A stretch of DNA of 64,000 nt from Vibrio maritimus (GCA_003263775.1 JYJJ01000006.1:248001-312000), one strand, 5' to 3'. Counted from the stretch's first letter, positions 9,289-19,016 are shown. The notes: generated by a model not told the origin, from the letters alone. Program-made: numbers and translations.

Positions 9289-9825
9289 CTAAACCATCCC
9301 TTTGAGCTTTGCCAATCCCCACGCTGCCGTTGTCACTACATCTTGGATCTCTCCCTCAATGAGCATGCGTTCAAACTCAACAACAGAAAATTCACTTGCG
9401 ATGAGGTCCTCTTCTTCACTGTCGTGGCTTGGCTCACCTTGGGTTAAGTCGGTTGCGAGATAGATATGGCAAGTTTGGTTTAGGAATCCATAGGCGATGA
9501 ACTGCTTTCCAACATAGGTCATAGATCCAGCGATGAGGCCGGTTTCCTCTTGTAGTTCACCTTTTGCGAGAGATAAATGACTCGCATCTGGATTGGACTC
9601 CCATGCACCTTGCGGCAGTTCCCAAAAGGTTTCGCTGACGGCGTATCGATATTGCTGAACTAGATGAATATTGCCGTTATCGATAGCAATGATGACAGCG
9701 CAGTCGGGTTTGTCGACAACACCGTAGATCCCTTGGTTACCACTTTCACGTTCGATTTTGTCTTCACGAACAGACATCCAAGGGTTTTGATAGACGATGG
9801 TTGAATCTAAGGTCTTTATGGTCAT
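9289..9825 (-). CDS. Nudix hydrolase, ADP-ribose-pyrophosphatase-like
   Basis: A 178-residue protein cleaving nucleoside-diphosphate-linked substrates. The Nudix box runs from LPQGAWE to AKGELQEETGL and keeps the metal-binding Glu residues of the EExxEE core. The box arginine is shifted, as is common in this subgroup. The upstream strand pattern and the EEEDL segment after the box resemble ADP-ribose pyrophosphatases. The start is set at the ATG at 9825; an in-frame TTG at 9846 is the alternative. It is divergent from the MscS channel gene, with a short shared promoter region. Substrate is inferred only. Confidence 0.85.
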   Translation of the reverse strand: MTIKTLDSTIVYQNPWMSVREDKIERESGNQGIYGVVDKPDCAVIIAIDNGNIHLVQQYRYAVSETFWELPQGAWESNPDASHLSLAKGELQEETGLIAGSMTYVGKQFIAYGFLNQTCHIYLATDLTQGEPSHDSEEEDLIASEFSVVEFERMLIEGEIQDVVTTAAWGLAKLKGMV

Positions 9826-9920
9826 AGCTGACTGAATAGTTGGCAAAACATACGGGCAGCTTACCTCAGTTTTTCAATCTATCCTATGCTAATCAATGAA
9901 TAACAACTAAAAGGGCTAGG

Positions 9921-11570
9921 ATGATGAAAATAGGGTTGAAACGAGCTGCGGTAGTCATGTTTGCCGTTGTAGCTTGTTGGGTAAAGGCGCAAGACCAATT
10001 TCCGCTTGCACCACCTGATACCAGCACCCCAAAGCAAACTTATGAAAGTTATATAGCGGCGGTGACACAGGCGAATAATGAGTTGGGAATCGTTTATCGT
10101 GACTTGTCTAATGTAACGGAGTCTCAGCGCCATCTTATCGACTCTTCTTTTGAACGAGCGTCACTGACGTTTGACCTATCGCAAGTGTCTGCCTCTAGTC
10201 AAAACCGAGTGGCAATTGAGTCTGTCATGTTGCTTAAAGAGGTGCTCGATCGTGTACCTCCGTTCGATACAAGCGCTATTCCAAACGATACAGACGTTGA
10301 GCGTTGGACAGTACCGAACACGAGTATTGATATAGTCAAGCAGCCGTCAGGCCAGTATCAGTTCTCAAGTGAGACAGTCGCACACTTACACAGCTTTTAC
10401 CGCTTGGTGAGTCACCTACCTTCCAACTTTCACACCGCGCCTGATTATTATGAATACTATTCACTAAGTGCAGGGCGCTTGATACCACCTCCTTGGTTTG
10501 CAGTCATTGACGCGATGCCTGAGCAGATGATGATTGAATTTGGTGATCAGGCAATGTGGCAATGGGTCGCACTCATTCTGCTGGTGTTTGTGTTGGTGTG
10601 TTACGCCTATTGGGTGTACCAAAAGGTTGAACACATACTTCTAAAACCCGTGCTAATGGCGCTTGGTTTATTTGTATTTGATTGGACTGCGGATTATCAG
10701 TTCAACTTGACTGGCACTTTGATGACAACCCTAAATATGATCGGTGAGCTAATGTTTTGGCCACTCATCGCACAAGCTGCCTATTTGCTTGGTGCGTCGT
10801 GTTGCCGCTGGTTAATGGTAGGTCAGCGAATCAATACGGGTCTTAAGAAAAGCCTAGCGCAGATCATGGGTACCTTAGCTGGCAGCTTTTGCGCGGTGTG
10901 TGTCATTGGGTATGGTCTGCATCGCTTAGGGGTACCGGTATACGGTATTGTTACTGGACTTAGTTTAGGTGGGATGGCCATTGCGCTTGCGATTCGGCCT
11001 ACTATGGAGAACCTGATTGGTGGCGTAATCATGTTTATGGATAAATCATTGTCGGTAGGGGATTTCTGCTCAGTGGGCAGTGTGTCCGGCGTGGTGGAGC
11101 AAATTGGGGTGCGCTCTACACGAATTCGTGCCAAAGATCGTACTTTGATTACTATCTCTAATGGTGATGTGGTGAAGATGCAAATCACCAATTTTAGTCG
11201 TCGAGATCGCTATCCATTTTTAGTCAAACTTGGGCTGCGCTATGAAACGCCAATGGAGACTATGGTTGCGGTGACTCGAGACATTCGAGAGTTTTTAGCA
11301 CAGCATCCTAGAGTCTTAGCATCGCCGCTTAGGGTTCATTTCTCTTCGTTCAGTGATTACAGCTTAGACATTGATGTGTTTGCTCATATCGATACTCGTG
11401 ATAGGGAGGATTTTCTCAATACTCAGCAAGAGCTGTTGATGGAAATTAATCGCGTGATTGATGAGCATGGTGCGGAGTTTGCTTTCCCTTCGACGACGAC
11501 CTACCTCAATCCCGACAGTCTTACGCAAGCACCAGCAACGCTCAAACTGGCTGGGGATGGGCAAGACTAA
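9921..11570 (+). CDS. MscS-family mechanosensitive channel protein
   Basis: A 549-residue membrane protein with a signal peptide (cleavage near WVKA-QD), a periplasmic N-domain of about 190 residues and several membrane helices (about 210-350). The MscS pore and beta domain follow: GIVTGLSLGGMAIALAIRP, then ENLIGGVIMFMDKSLSVGDF. The Gly/Ala-rich pore helix and the beta-domain NGDVVKMQITNFSRRDR are typical. The long periplasmic extension makes it one of the larger MscS homologues rather than the short MscS. It probably releases solutes on hypo-osmotic shock. AAGGG precedes two adjacent ATGs. Confidence 0.9.
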   Translation: MMKIGLKRAAVVMFAVVACWVKAQDQFPLAPPDTSTPKQTYESYIAAVTQANNELGIVYRDLSNVTESQRHLIDSSFERASLTFDLSQVSASSQNRVAIESVMLLKEVLDRVPPFDTSAIPNDTDVERWTVPNTSIDIVKQPSGQYQFSSETVAHLHSFYRLVSHLPSNFHTAPDYYEYYSLSAGRLIPPPWFAVIDAMPEQMMIEFGDQAMWQWVALILLVFVLVCYAYWVYQKVEHILLKPVLMALGLFVFDWTADYQFNLTGTLMTTLNMIGELMFWPLIAQAAYLLGASCCRWLMVGQRINTGLKKSLAQIMGTLAGSFCAVCVIGYGLHRLGVPVYGIVTGLSLGGMAIALAIRPTMENLIGGVIMFMDKSLSVGDFCSVGSVSGVVEQIGVRSTRIRAKDRTLITISNGDVVKMQITNFSRRDRYPFLVKLGLRYETPMETMVAVTRDIREFLAQHPRVLASPLRVHFSSFSDYSLDIDVFAHIDTRDREDFLNTQQELLMEINRVIDEHGAEFAFPSTTTYLNPDSLTQAPATLKLAGDGQD

Positions 11571-11745
11571 CGAAGCGAAGCTTCAGCTCTTACCTTTAGC
11601 AAAGGTTTATCGGGTTAAAACACAAATCAGTGCTAGCACCTAAGCACTGATTTTGTTACAACAGTGGCCATAAATTCCATGCTAGATGCTCGCGAATCTA
11701 GCAGGGTATCTCATCAATAGAAACAAGTATAAAAAGGACATCAAC

Positions 11746-12603
11746 GTGGCACAGTCTCTACAGTTTGAAAAGTTCGTCGATCTAGAATTTGATTTAGCAG
11801 AATGCCCACGCTGGGATTGGCGTACAGAGTCGTGGATGTGGGTCAACATCTGTGAAGGGGAGCTTTGGCGTCACAAAGATGGCGTGAGTGAAAAGCGTGA
11901 GTTTGGTGACAAGCTAGGCTGTTTTGCTCCGCATGGCGAGCAAGGCTTTGTGGTTGCGCTTAAATCTGGCATGTACCACATTCAAGACTGGAATGCTGAG
12001 ATGACCTCGTTGGCACCACTGGTTTCAGAATTTCCGCGTATGCGCTACAACGACGGCCGCGGTGCGCCAGGTGGACGTTTTATTGCTGGTACTCGTAATG
12101 GTGCAAAAGAGGGTGACCAAGGTCAGTTCCATCAGCTACACCTAGACGGCACTATCGAAGCACTACCTATGTTTGCGTGGACGTGTAACGGTCTGGCATT
12201 TTCTCCAGACGGCCAATGGTTATATTGGGCAGACACTGGCTCAAGTAAAGTCTTCAAGCACAGCTATGATGCAAACACGGGTCAATACGGTGAGCAGCAA
12301 CTGCACTGCGACTTAACCGACTACAACGGCCGCCCAGATGGCGCAAGCGTTGATGTGGATGGTAACTATTGGGTAGCGATGTACGCGGGTCAATCTATCG
12401 TCAAGATTGCTCCAAGCGGTGAGGTACTTGAGGTCATTGATGTCCCTTCAGAAAACCCAACTATGGTTGGCTTTGGTGGCGAAGAAATGCGTGACCTAAT
12501 TGTGACATCAGCAGAAGGTAGCAATGAGAAAGGCAAACTTTTGATTGCTAAAGATGTAGCGCAAGGCTTGAAAGAAGAGCTCGTTAAAGTAGTGATTAGT
12601 TAG
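11746..12603 (+). CDS. SMP-30/gluconolactonase-family protein
   Basis: A six-bladed beta-propeller lactonase-type enzyme of 285 residues. Metal ligands expected of the family are visible: Glu in LAECPRWD, Asn in RYNDGRGAPGG, Asn in WTCNGLAFSPDG and Asp in RPDGASVDVDG. The frame is open from an ATG at 11686. A GTG at 11746, with AAAAAGGA 7 bases upstream, removes a lysine-rich extension not typical of the family and is preferred. It likely hydrolyses a sugar lactone in the cytoplasm. No sugar-catabolic neighbours indicate which one. Confidence 0.88.
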   Translation: MAQSLQFEKFVDLEFDLAECPRWDWRTESWMWVNICEGELWRHKDGVSEKREFGDKLGCFAPHGEQGFVVALKSGMYHIQDWNAEMTSLAPLVSEFPRMRYNDGRGAPGGRFIAGTRNGAKEGDQGQFHQLHLDGTIEALPMFAWTCNGLAFSPDGQWLYWADTGSSKVFKHSYDANTGQYGEQQLHCDLTDYNGRPDGASVDVDGNYWVAMYAGQSIVKIAPSGEVLEVIDVPSENPTMVGFGGEEMRDLIVTSAEGSNEKGKLLIAKDVAQGLKEELVKVVIS

Positions 12604-12626
12604 TTACTTACTTTTTAATAGTGATG

Positions 12627-12651
12627 AAAGCGGGGCCCATGGCTCCGCTTT
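12627..12651. terminator. Bidirectional hairpin after the SMP-30 gene
   Basis: An 11-bp stem with one G-U pair (AAAGCGGGGCC / GGCTCCGCTTT) and a 3-base loop, flanked by AT-rich sequence, lies between two convergent genes. It overlaps the last bases of the minus-strand gene. Confidence 0.6.
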
Positions 12652-12895
12652 AACATGTCATCGACAGCGTGTAGTGTGACGCGCGATTCATATCGCTCAG
12701 CTCGTCTTCAGTAATGTATTTTTTGGCAACCACATTACCCGCCACAACAAGGTGGGAAATATAATCACGACACGACGTGGTTGGCATATTACCCCACATA
12801 AAATCGGCTTTGGTCGCATCGGAAAATTCGATATTCAGCACGATGGATTGCTCCTCGCACCTCAAGTCATACACGTTGATCTCATACTGCTGCAT
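12650..12895 (-). CDS. Small hypothetical protein
   Basis: An 81-residue protein beginning MQQYEINVYDL. The start at 12895 is chosen because GGGGGAAG lies 7-8 bases upstream; the in-frame GTG at 12916 would include that ribosome site in the coding sequence. It has three cysteines and alternating hydrophobic strands in the first half, but no signal peptide. No family recognised. It lies convergent with the SMP-30 gene and shares its hairpin. Confidence 0.6.
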   Translation of the reverse strand: MQQYEINVYDLRCEEQSIVLNIEFSDATKADFMWGNMPTTSCRDYISHLVVAGNVVAKKYITEDELSDMNRASHYTLSMTC

Positions 12896-13215
12896 ACTAC
12901 TTCCCCCAAATTTCACTAACCGTTACTCAAAGGCTAACCGTACAACTTTATGTAGGGAATGCAGTTGAATAGCATGTTATTTAATTTCTCATCATTGCAA
13001 CATGTTCTTTGTTTTGTTTAACGGTTAAGTTACATGGTCTTCGTACGGTAAACTTTGAAGCACTTCAAATAGTGAATTTTTGCCAAGATTCAAAATGCAT
13101 TTATGGAAGGTTAGTCTCACAAATTGTCGGCAAATCATCCTTTTGTGTGAAGAAATGTGAATAGAGATAGCAAGGCGTGCTCACTCGGAGAGTGCACAAG
13201 TGAGCACGTCGAGGA
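12896..13215. other. Intergenic region with hairpin after the carbonic anhydrase gene
   Basis: No ORF is supported here. A perfect 10-bp stem (CGTGCTCACT at 13176-13185, AGTGAGCACG at 13199-13208) lies 8 bases past the carbonic anhydrase stop on the minus strand and is the likely transcript end, though without a U-tract. The rest is AT-rich and unremarkable. Confidence 0.5.
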
Positions 13216-13947
13216 TTATTCTAAGATAAGACGGGCATTGAGTGCCTGTGTCGGTCTTGCGTTCTCACCCATGGTGCTAGACAGACGTTTCAGCTGGTTT
13301 TTCGGGATGAACTGAGGATCGCGTAGTACCAACCAACGCACGCCTTCACTGCACGGAGGAGTCGTTAGGGAGCCGTTGTAGCGATAGTAATCTTTTACGC
13401 GTGGCAAAAGGTCCCCGATGTTTACTTCTTTCTCCAGCGTGATGGTTTGCGCTTTTGCAGGCAGAGTGTGAACAATACTATCTAGCTCTGCACTTTCTCG
13501 CTCACCTTCTCGATACATCACCGCTACCACCGCAAGTTGTCCTTTTTCGTTAGCATGAACAAAATGCGCTTCCAATGGCGCCGACTTACCGTTGATGGTG
13601 TTTTCGGAAGGCGTGTGGAAGTGAAACTGTTTGAGTTCAAAATCTTGATCGTCGATACGAAGGGTGTTTTTGCCGCTGACGTTGACTTGAATCGTGTGGC
13701 CGTTGTTGATGACATTTTTGACTTGCCCTTGATAGTCAAAAGCAAGAGGCTGTTTTTTGGCGCTGGTGAGTTTATTGGTTTCGATGTCAACGGGACTTTG
13801 GTTTTGTCCTTGTTCACAGGTTGTACTGATATTGCCCCATGTCGCCGGACCATCCCCTTCACCGTATCCCCATTGTGCTGAATATGCAGGAGCTGTCATT
13901 GAGATCATAGTGCCGATCGCCAATGTAAGTTTGATTGCTGTTTTCAT
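13216..13947 (-). CDS. Alpha-class carbonic anhydrase, periplasmic
   Basis: A zinc enzyme interconverting CO2 and bicarbonate. It has 243 residues with a Sec signal peptide (cleavage after AYSA, about residue 24), so it acts in the periplasm. Zinc ligands His109 and His111 (QFHFHTPSEN) and His128 (LEAHFVHA) are present, as are the conserved QSPVDIE and SLTTPPCSEGVRW segments. Cys44 and the Cys in PPCSE can form the family disulfide. It is monocistronic, and nested inverted repeats lie just upstream of its start. Confidence 0.95.
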   Translation of the reverse strand: MKTAIKLTLAIGTMISMTAPAYSAQWGYGEGDGPATWGNISTTCEQGQNQSPVDIETNKLTSAKKQPLAFDYQGQVKNVINNGHTIQVNVSGKNTLRIDDQDFELKQFHFHTPSENTINGKSAPLEAHFVHANEKGQLAVVAVMYREGERESAELDSIVHTLPAKAQTITLEKEVNIGDLLPRVKDYYRYNGSLTTPPCSEGVRWLVLRDPQFIPKNQLKRLSSTMGENARPTQALNARLILE

Positions 13948-14250
13948 AATTATCCTTAGTTTACTGACGTTTGCGGAAGCTTCCGCTTCCGACGTCTAGA
14001 TTAGGACAAAAACGATAAGATCAATCGATTGCATAATTAGTTTGCGATTTTCCTCGAAAAGCACGGAGTCCGATTTCATTAGTTCACCTTTTCAGCGGTA
14101 GCGGCATCACATTCAAAAAGCAGTAAATATCGGCTTTGTGAAGCCGGTAATGACATATCACAACAAAATGAATACAATGCGGATACAAATATTTCTCATT
14201 TACAGTTGCGTTTGCGGTAATCTGTATCAATCATAAGATGTTGATTAATT
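13948..14250. promoter_or_regulatory. Divergent control region between carbonic anhydrase and fhuC
   Basis: Two signals stand out. A perfect 14-bp palindrome, GCGGAAGCTTCCGC (13973-13986), is nested within a GACGT/ACGTC inverted pair (13967-13971 and 13992-13996) and lies 25 bases upstream of the carbonic anhydrase start. On the other side, TACAAATATTTCTCA (14184-14198; reverse strand TGAGAAATATTTGTA) loosely fits the Fur 7-1-7 pattern and sits 50-60 bases before fhuC, as expected for an iron-regulated siderophore operon. Both are pattern-based. Confidence 0.45.
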
Positions 14251-15018
14251 ATGTTTTCACTTATACAAGCGAGCTACCGAATTGGGTCGCTTGAGATTCT
14301 ATCGCCATTTGACTTGCAGTTTATCCCCGGAGAAGTCACCTCACTACTTGGACACAACGGTAGCGGTAAATCCAGTCTCATCAAGCTTCTTAGCCGTCAA
14401 AATCAAGTCGCTTCAGGAAGCGTAATGCTTGGTGGAAAACCGCTAGAGCAATACTCCCCGAAAGAGTACGCGAAAAAAGTGGCTTATCTTCCCCAACACC
14501 CACCGATTACCGATGGTGTCACGGTTCGTGAGCTGGTTATGTTCGGCCGCTATCCCTGGAAAGGTGTACTTGGTCGCTACAACAAAGAAGACCATCAGTT
14601 GGTTGATGAAGCGATTGAAAGAGTTGGCTTGACCGCTTTTACCGAGCGTTTTGTGAGTAGCTTGTCCGGTGGTGAGCGTCAAAGAGCATGGGTGGCGATG
14701 CTACTTGCGCAGCAGAGCGAGTGTATCTTGCTTGATGAACCTACTTCAGCACTAGATGTTGCCCATCAGTATGAGTTGCTCAAGCTAATACGAGAACTCA
14801 ATAAGAGCCTAAAGCTGACGGTGATTATGGTGATACATGATGTCAACATGGCTGCCCGATTTAGTGACAGATTGGTCGCACTTAAAGGTGGAAAAATTGT
14901 TATTGATGGGTCACCGGGTACTGTCATGAACGAGGCGTCATTGACGGAAATCTATGGTATGCCGCTATCAACCTTCAAAGATCCAAATACCCAACAAATC
15001 ATTAGCTACGTTAGATAA
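14251..15018 (+). CDS. fhuC: ABC transporter ATP-binding protein, hydroxamate siderophore uptake
   Basis: A cytoplasmic ATPase of 255 residues powering import of Fe(III)-siderophores. Walker A is at 34-41 (GHNGSGKS), the signature LSGGE at 138-142 and Walker B with catalytic Glu at 159-163 (ILLDE), followed by the H-loop in MVIHDVNMAARF. Gene order fhuC-fhuD-fhuB and a double-length permease match the ferrichrome (Fhu) system rather than single-permease FecCDE types. No TonB-dependent receptor is adjacent. A Fur-like sequence upstream suggests iron control. Confidence 0.85.
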   Translation: MFSLIQASYRIGSLEILSPFDLQFIPGEVTSLLGHNGSGKSSLIKLLSRQNQVASGSVMLGGKPLEQYSPKEYAKKVAYLPQHPPITDGVTVRELVMFGRYPWKGVLGRYNKEDHQLVDEAIERVGLTAFTERFVSSLSGGERQRAWVAMLLAQQSECILLDEPTSALDVAHQYELLKLIRELNKSLKLTVIMVIHDVNMAARFSDRLVALKGGKIVIDGSPGTVMNEASLTEIYGMPLSTFKDPNTQQIISYVR

Positions 15019-15038
15019 TTTATTAAAGGATTATTATC

Positions 15039-15967
15039 GTGTTTACTCAATTTCGAATCGCCCATGTGACGGTCGCATTAGTGGCTCTGTTGGCCTCTCT
15101 CTCATCAACCGCTGTGTTGGCTAAGAGCTATCAGCATGAGCTTGGCAGCATTGAAATCAATGAGCTCCTAAACGTGCTGTTGTACTGGATTGGGCGCTTG
15201 CTGAGTCTGTGCTTGCCTTAGGTGTTGCTCCAATCGCGTCAGCGGATGTTAAAGGTTATCAAGATTGGGTTGGTTCACCAAACATGCCTAGCGATGTTAC
15301 TGATGTCGGCTCACGCAGAGAGCCAAACCTTGAGCTAATCGCGAGTCTAAAACCTGACTTGATTTTGATGAGTGGGCATTTGGCTCCCGCTTACGAAAAG
15401 CTAAACACGATCGCTCCGACTCTAGTAATGAGTATTTACAATGACAAAAAGCAGCCATATGAGAATGCTAAGTCCTTGGTTACCACTCTAGGTGAAGTGT
15501 TTGATAGGGAAGATCAAGCGCAGCAGCTTGTTGATGAGACGAGTCAGAAACTGACTCAAAATGGTCAACAGGTAGCAAAAATAACCAACGGTAAGCCTTT
15601 TATTATGGTGCGCTTTATCGGGGACAAGCATGTTCGCGTCCACAGTACTGGTTCGCTGATGAATGACACTATCGCTGCTATGTCGCTAGATAATAGCTGG
15701 CAAGGGCCAACCAATAGCTGGGGATTTTCGTCAGCAAGTGTGGAACAGCTGGCCCAATACCAAAACAGTAATGTACTAATCTTCGGCCCGTTGTCGGATG
15801 CCGAGCAAGCACAATTAAATGGTTCGCCTCTGTGGGCAGCCATGGCGTTTTCTCGAGAAAACAGAGTAAAGATCGTACCGAAAGTGTGGACGTTTGGCAG
15901 CTTGGTTGCGATGCAGCGATTAAGTGACGAAGTCGTAACACAGGTGTCAACATTGGGTAAGCAGTAG
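15039..15967 (+). CDS. fhuD: Periplasmic siderophore-binding protein (frameshifted as read)
   Basis: This class III binding protein delivers iron-hydroxamates to FhuB. A GTG start with AAAGGA upstream gives a signal peptide ending STAVLA. The frame breaks near 15164: adding one G to GAGCTCC restores NEAPKRAVVLDWALAESVLALGV and one 309-residue protein, close to the E. coli FhuD length. It includes GYQDWVGSPN, PDLILMSGH and the C-terminal WTFGSLVAMQRL segments of the family. It lies 20 bases after fhuC and 7 before fhuB. The break is probably a sequencing deletion. Confidence 0.85.
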
Positions 15968-15974
15968 GTTTTTA

Positions 15975-17923
15975 ATGCAGTTAACAGCCCACAGAGATAC
16001 AGCGCCATTTGGTAAAATGGCGCTGTTTGTTTTTGTCAGCGCGTTCGCACTTATTTGGCTTTTCCAAAATGCGGTGCCTTATCGTTTGTCTTTTAGTGAG
16101 TGGCAAACGTATTTGTTTAGTCGTGATGACAGCGACTATCGTCAGCTCATTTTACACTTCACCTTTTTTCCACGTCTCAGTATGGCACTGCTGTGTGGTG
16201 CCGCGCTGGCGATCGCGGGCTGCTTGATGCAGCATTTGTTGCAAAATCCACTTGCCTCACCAACAACGCTAGGCGTGGCGGCAGGTGCCGAACTGGGTAT
16301 GACCACCAGTTTACTTGCGGGTGTGGTTGGCGGCAGTGTCATTCAATATGCTTACGCATTTGGTGGAGGCATGATTGCAGCAAGCCTCGTGTTCTTGCTT
16401 ACTGCCAAAAGGGGATTTGCACCTCTGCAGATGGTCTTAGCGGGTATGGTTGTCACTTTGTTTCTAGGGGCAACCAACATGATGCTAGTGATGCTAAACG
16501 AGCAGCAGCTCACCAGTTTATTCGTTTGGGGCGCCGGCGCACTTGCTCAGCAAGGCTGGGACAACTCTGTATTGTTGCTTTGGGTATTAGCTGCTGTGCT
16601 TGCTTTAGTGCTTTTGATGCTAAGACCTTTGTCGGCATTAGAGCTAGGTAGTGAAGTTGCAGAATCGGCAGGGGTCAACGTGGCCAGAATTCGAGTTTTT
16701 GGTCTCGGACTTTCTGTTGTTATTACATCTATCGTAGTGGCGACAGTTGGCGTTATTGGCTTTGTCGGTCTAGTGGCTCCAACCATAGCCAAAATGCTGG
16801 GCGCAAGAAAATTTGTTCAACGCGTACTACTCAGTGGCGTGGTGGGTGCACTATTACTGCTCACTGCCGATTTGATCATCCACCATTTTCCGGCGTGTCC
16901 AGTGAACTACTACCAACAGGCGCTATGACTGCTTTGTTTGGTGCACCTTGTCTGTTGTGGTTGTTAACCAAACAAAAGTTTGCTTCTAGCTTTAAAGCAG
17001 AAGAAGTGACAAACAAGGTCTACAACCCTAAACCTTTTGCTTCGGTAGTTTTGTGTTTGACTCTGTTGTTGGCCATTGTGACAGCCTTGGCCTTGCTGTT
17101 AGGTCGAACTCAAATCGGTTGGGGTTTTAGCACAGATCTGAGCATTTTAGACCTGCGCACGCCTCGCGTTCTCGGAGCTATTTTTGCGGGGTGTGGACTC
17201 GCACTCGCTGGCACCATGATTCAGCGAATCACAGTTAACCCGATGGCAAGCCCAGAAGTGATGGGGATTAGTTCGGGTGCTGCACTTGCTCTTGTTCTGT
17301 GTGCGTGGTTTGGCTTTACTCCAACGCGAATCGAACAGATCCTTTATGGTGGAGTAGGCGCGGCCTTGGTCATGATTGTGATTTTGCAGTTTAGCAAGCG
17401 GTCTAATTACGCGCCGTCGCAGTTACTTCTTACAGGTATTGCGGTAAGTGCAGCACTTGATGCCATTCTTCGGGTTGCATTATCGTCAGGTCAAGATAAT
17501 GTGCAAGCGCTGCTAACTTGGTTGTCGGGCTCGACTTATCTAGCAAGTTATAACGATGTCCTCGCTCTAGGGCTTGGTATCGTGGTGTTTGGCGGTGCGA
17601 CTTACGCAGCGAGTCGTTGGTTGGATATATTGAATCTGGGCCAAGTCTCTGCGGTATCGGTTGGCGTCAATACGAAACAAACTCGTTTGTTCCTGTTGGT
17701 CATGGCATCTTTACTCACGGCACTTTCTACACTTGTCATAGGACCACTCAGTTTTGTCGGATTGTTGGCACCTCATATCGCGAGAGCGCTTGGTCAATAC
17801 AATGCGAAGAATCAGTTAGTGGTTGCGTGTTTAGTGGGTTCAATCTTAATGGTGAGTGCAGATTGGCTTGGACGTACGATTTGGTTCCCGTGGCAGTTTC
17901 CGGCTGGACTGATGGCTCGGTAG
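15975..17923 (+). CDS. fhuB: Siderophore ABC permease, two fused FecCD domains (frameshifted as read)
   Basis: An inner-membrane permease of the Fhu system. Residues 1-320 and 330-649 are each a complete FecCD-type half with the GAxLAxxGxxxQ motif (first half GAALAIAGCLMQ, second half GCGLALAGTMIQ). Each half also has the GFVGLVAP-type motif (VIGFVGLVAP and PLSFVGLLAP). The halves are joined when one T is added to the TTTT at 16886-16889, restoring SSELLPTGAMTALFGAP. The result, 649 residues, matches FhuB (about 660 in E. coli). The loss sits in a homopolymer and is probably a read error. Confidence 0.87.
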
Positions 17924-18008
17924 TGGTGGTGCATACTTCCTTTTGTTATTGAGGAAAGGAAACTAAAAAATATCTCATCCGTGTTTAGGTTCGCTCCTAA
18001 ACTCCAAT

Positions 18009-18040
18009 AAAAAAGGTCTAGTTGAAACTAGACCTTTTTT
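18009..18040. terminator. Bidirectional terminator after fhuB
   Basis: A 13-bp perfect stem (AAAAAAGGTCTAG / CTAGACCTTTTTT) with a 6-base loop and U-tracts on both strands lies between the convergent fhu operon and a small minus-strand gene. Confidence 0.9.
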
Positions 18041-18048
18041 CATCGTCA

Positions 18049-18294
18049 TTAGTTGCGACGTGGGCCGTTGCGCACCATATCTTTGCCGTTTTCATAGACA
18101 TCTTGGGATACCCAACGACCAAGCAACAGTTCGTGTTTGTCACTTAATACAGCAACAAATGGACGACCGTCAGAATTTGACGTTGCAAGGGCAATCCCAG
18201 CCACACCTTGCAAACCCAACGCGCCGCTTTCAACTAAGATCAGGAACTGTTCTAGTTGTTCTAATGTTTCAATTACTTCGTTGTCAATGTTCAT
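18049..18294 (-). CDS. Small hypothetical protein
   Basis: An 81-residue acidic protein beginning MNIDNEVIETLEQLEQFL and ending NGPRRN. An N-terminal amphipathic helix precedes a strand-rich part (GIALATSNSDGRPFVAVLSD). It has no signal peptide. I do not recognise a family. Support comes from its position directly beside a strong bidirectional terminator and from coding-like composition. The ribosome site is weak. Confidence 0.6.
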   Translation of the reverse strand: MNIDNEVIETLEQLEQFLILVESGALGLQGVAGIALATSNSDGRPFVAVLSDKHELLLGRWVSQDVYENGKDMVRNGPRRN

Positions 18295-18377
18295 CGTTTT
18301 CTATCGCTTGACTGATATCATTGGTGGCGTACTCTACCTAAGTTAAACAGAGAAACCAACAATAGGCATAAAAACCG

Positions 18378-19016
18378 ATGAAAAAAGTACTGGTTACGGG
18401 CTTCGAACCTTTTGGAGGTGATGAGGTTAATCCGTCACTAGAAATCATCAAAAGGCTCTCAGGTGTGATGATTGAAGGCGGGGAGATTGTCACTTGCCAA
18501 GTACCAGTGACTCGCTACGAGTCGATCGATTGCGTGTTAAGTGCTATTGCAGAGCATCAGCCGAGTGTGGTGATCAACCTCGGGCTAGGGGCAGGGCGAA
18601 CTGCCATTACCCCTGAGCGTGTTGCGATCAATGTTGATGATTTTCGTATTGCCGATAATGCAGGTAACCAACCTATAGACGAACCTGTCGTCGCAAACGG
18701 GTCTCACGCATTTTTCTCAACCTTGCCCATCAAAGCCATTACTCAAGCATTGAATAAAAACGGGATTGCTTGCGAAGTGTCTAATAGTGCTGGCACATTT
18801 GTTTGCAATCACTTGTTCTACGGACTACAACATCATTTAACGGGGCAGCCGATTGCTCAAGGCTTCATCCATGTTCCTTTGATGAAACAAGAGAATGACC
18901 AAACTGCTTCTCCTTCGATGCGACTTGAGGACATGGTCAGCGGGATTGTGCTTGCTGCAGAGGTCTGTTTGCAGGTGGAACAGGATATTAAATATGAGTC
19001 GGGTCAGATTTGCTAA
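18378..19016 (+). CDS. pcp: Pyroglutamyl-peptidase I
   Basis: A cytoplasmic cysteine peptidase that removes N-terminal pyroglutamate from peptides. The 212-residue protein has the family length, with catalytic Glu80 (AITPERVAIN), Cys143 (NSAGTFVCNHLFYG) and His165 (GFIHVPLM) in the expected positions. The N-terminal VLVTGFEPFGG motif is also characteristic. It is monocistronic. Its 3' end overlaps a convergent small ORF by about 29 bases. Confidence 0.96.
   Translation: MKKVLVTGFEPFGGDEVNPSLEIIKRLSGVMIEGGEIVTCQVPVTRYESIDCVLSAIAEHQPSVVINLGLGAGRTAITPERVAINVDDFRIADNAGNQPIDEPVVANGSHAFFSTLPIKAITQALNKNGIACEVSNSAGTFVCNHLFYGLQHHLTGQPIAQGFIHVPLMKQENDQTASPSMRLEDMVSGIVLAAEVCLQVEQDIKYESGQIC

Noticed and set aside
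9289..9825. Loss of the Nudix box arginine as a sign of inactivity
   Set aside because: In AKGELQEETGL the basic residue is simply one position earlier, an arrangement I recall in other members of this subgroup, and the metal-binding glutamates are intact.
12896..13215. Short CRISPR-like or tandem repeat signal in AT-rich intergenic DNA
   Set aside because: Only one inverted repeat was found; there is no regular spacing or repeated unit. No CRISPR array was recognised anywhere in the window.
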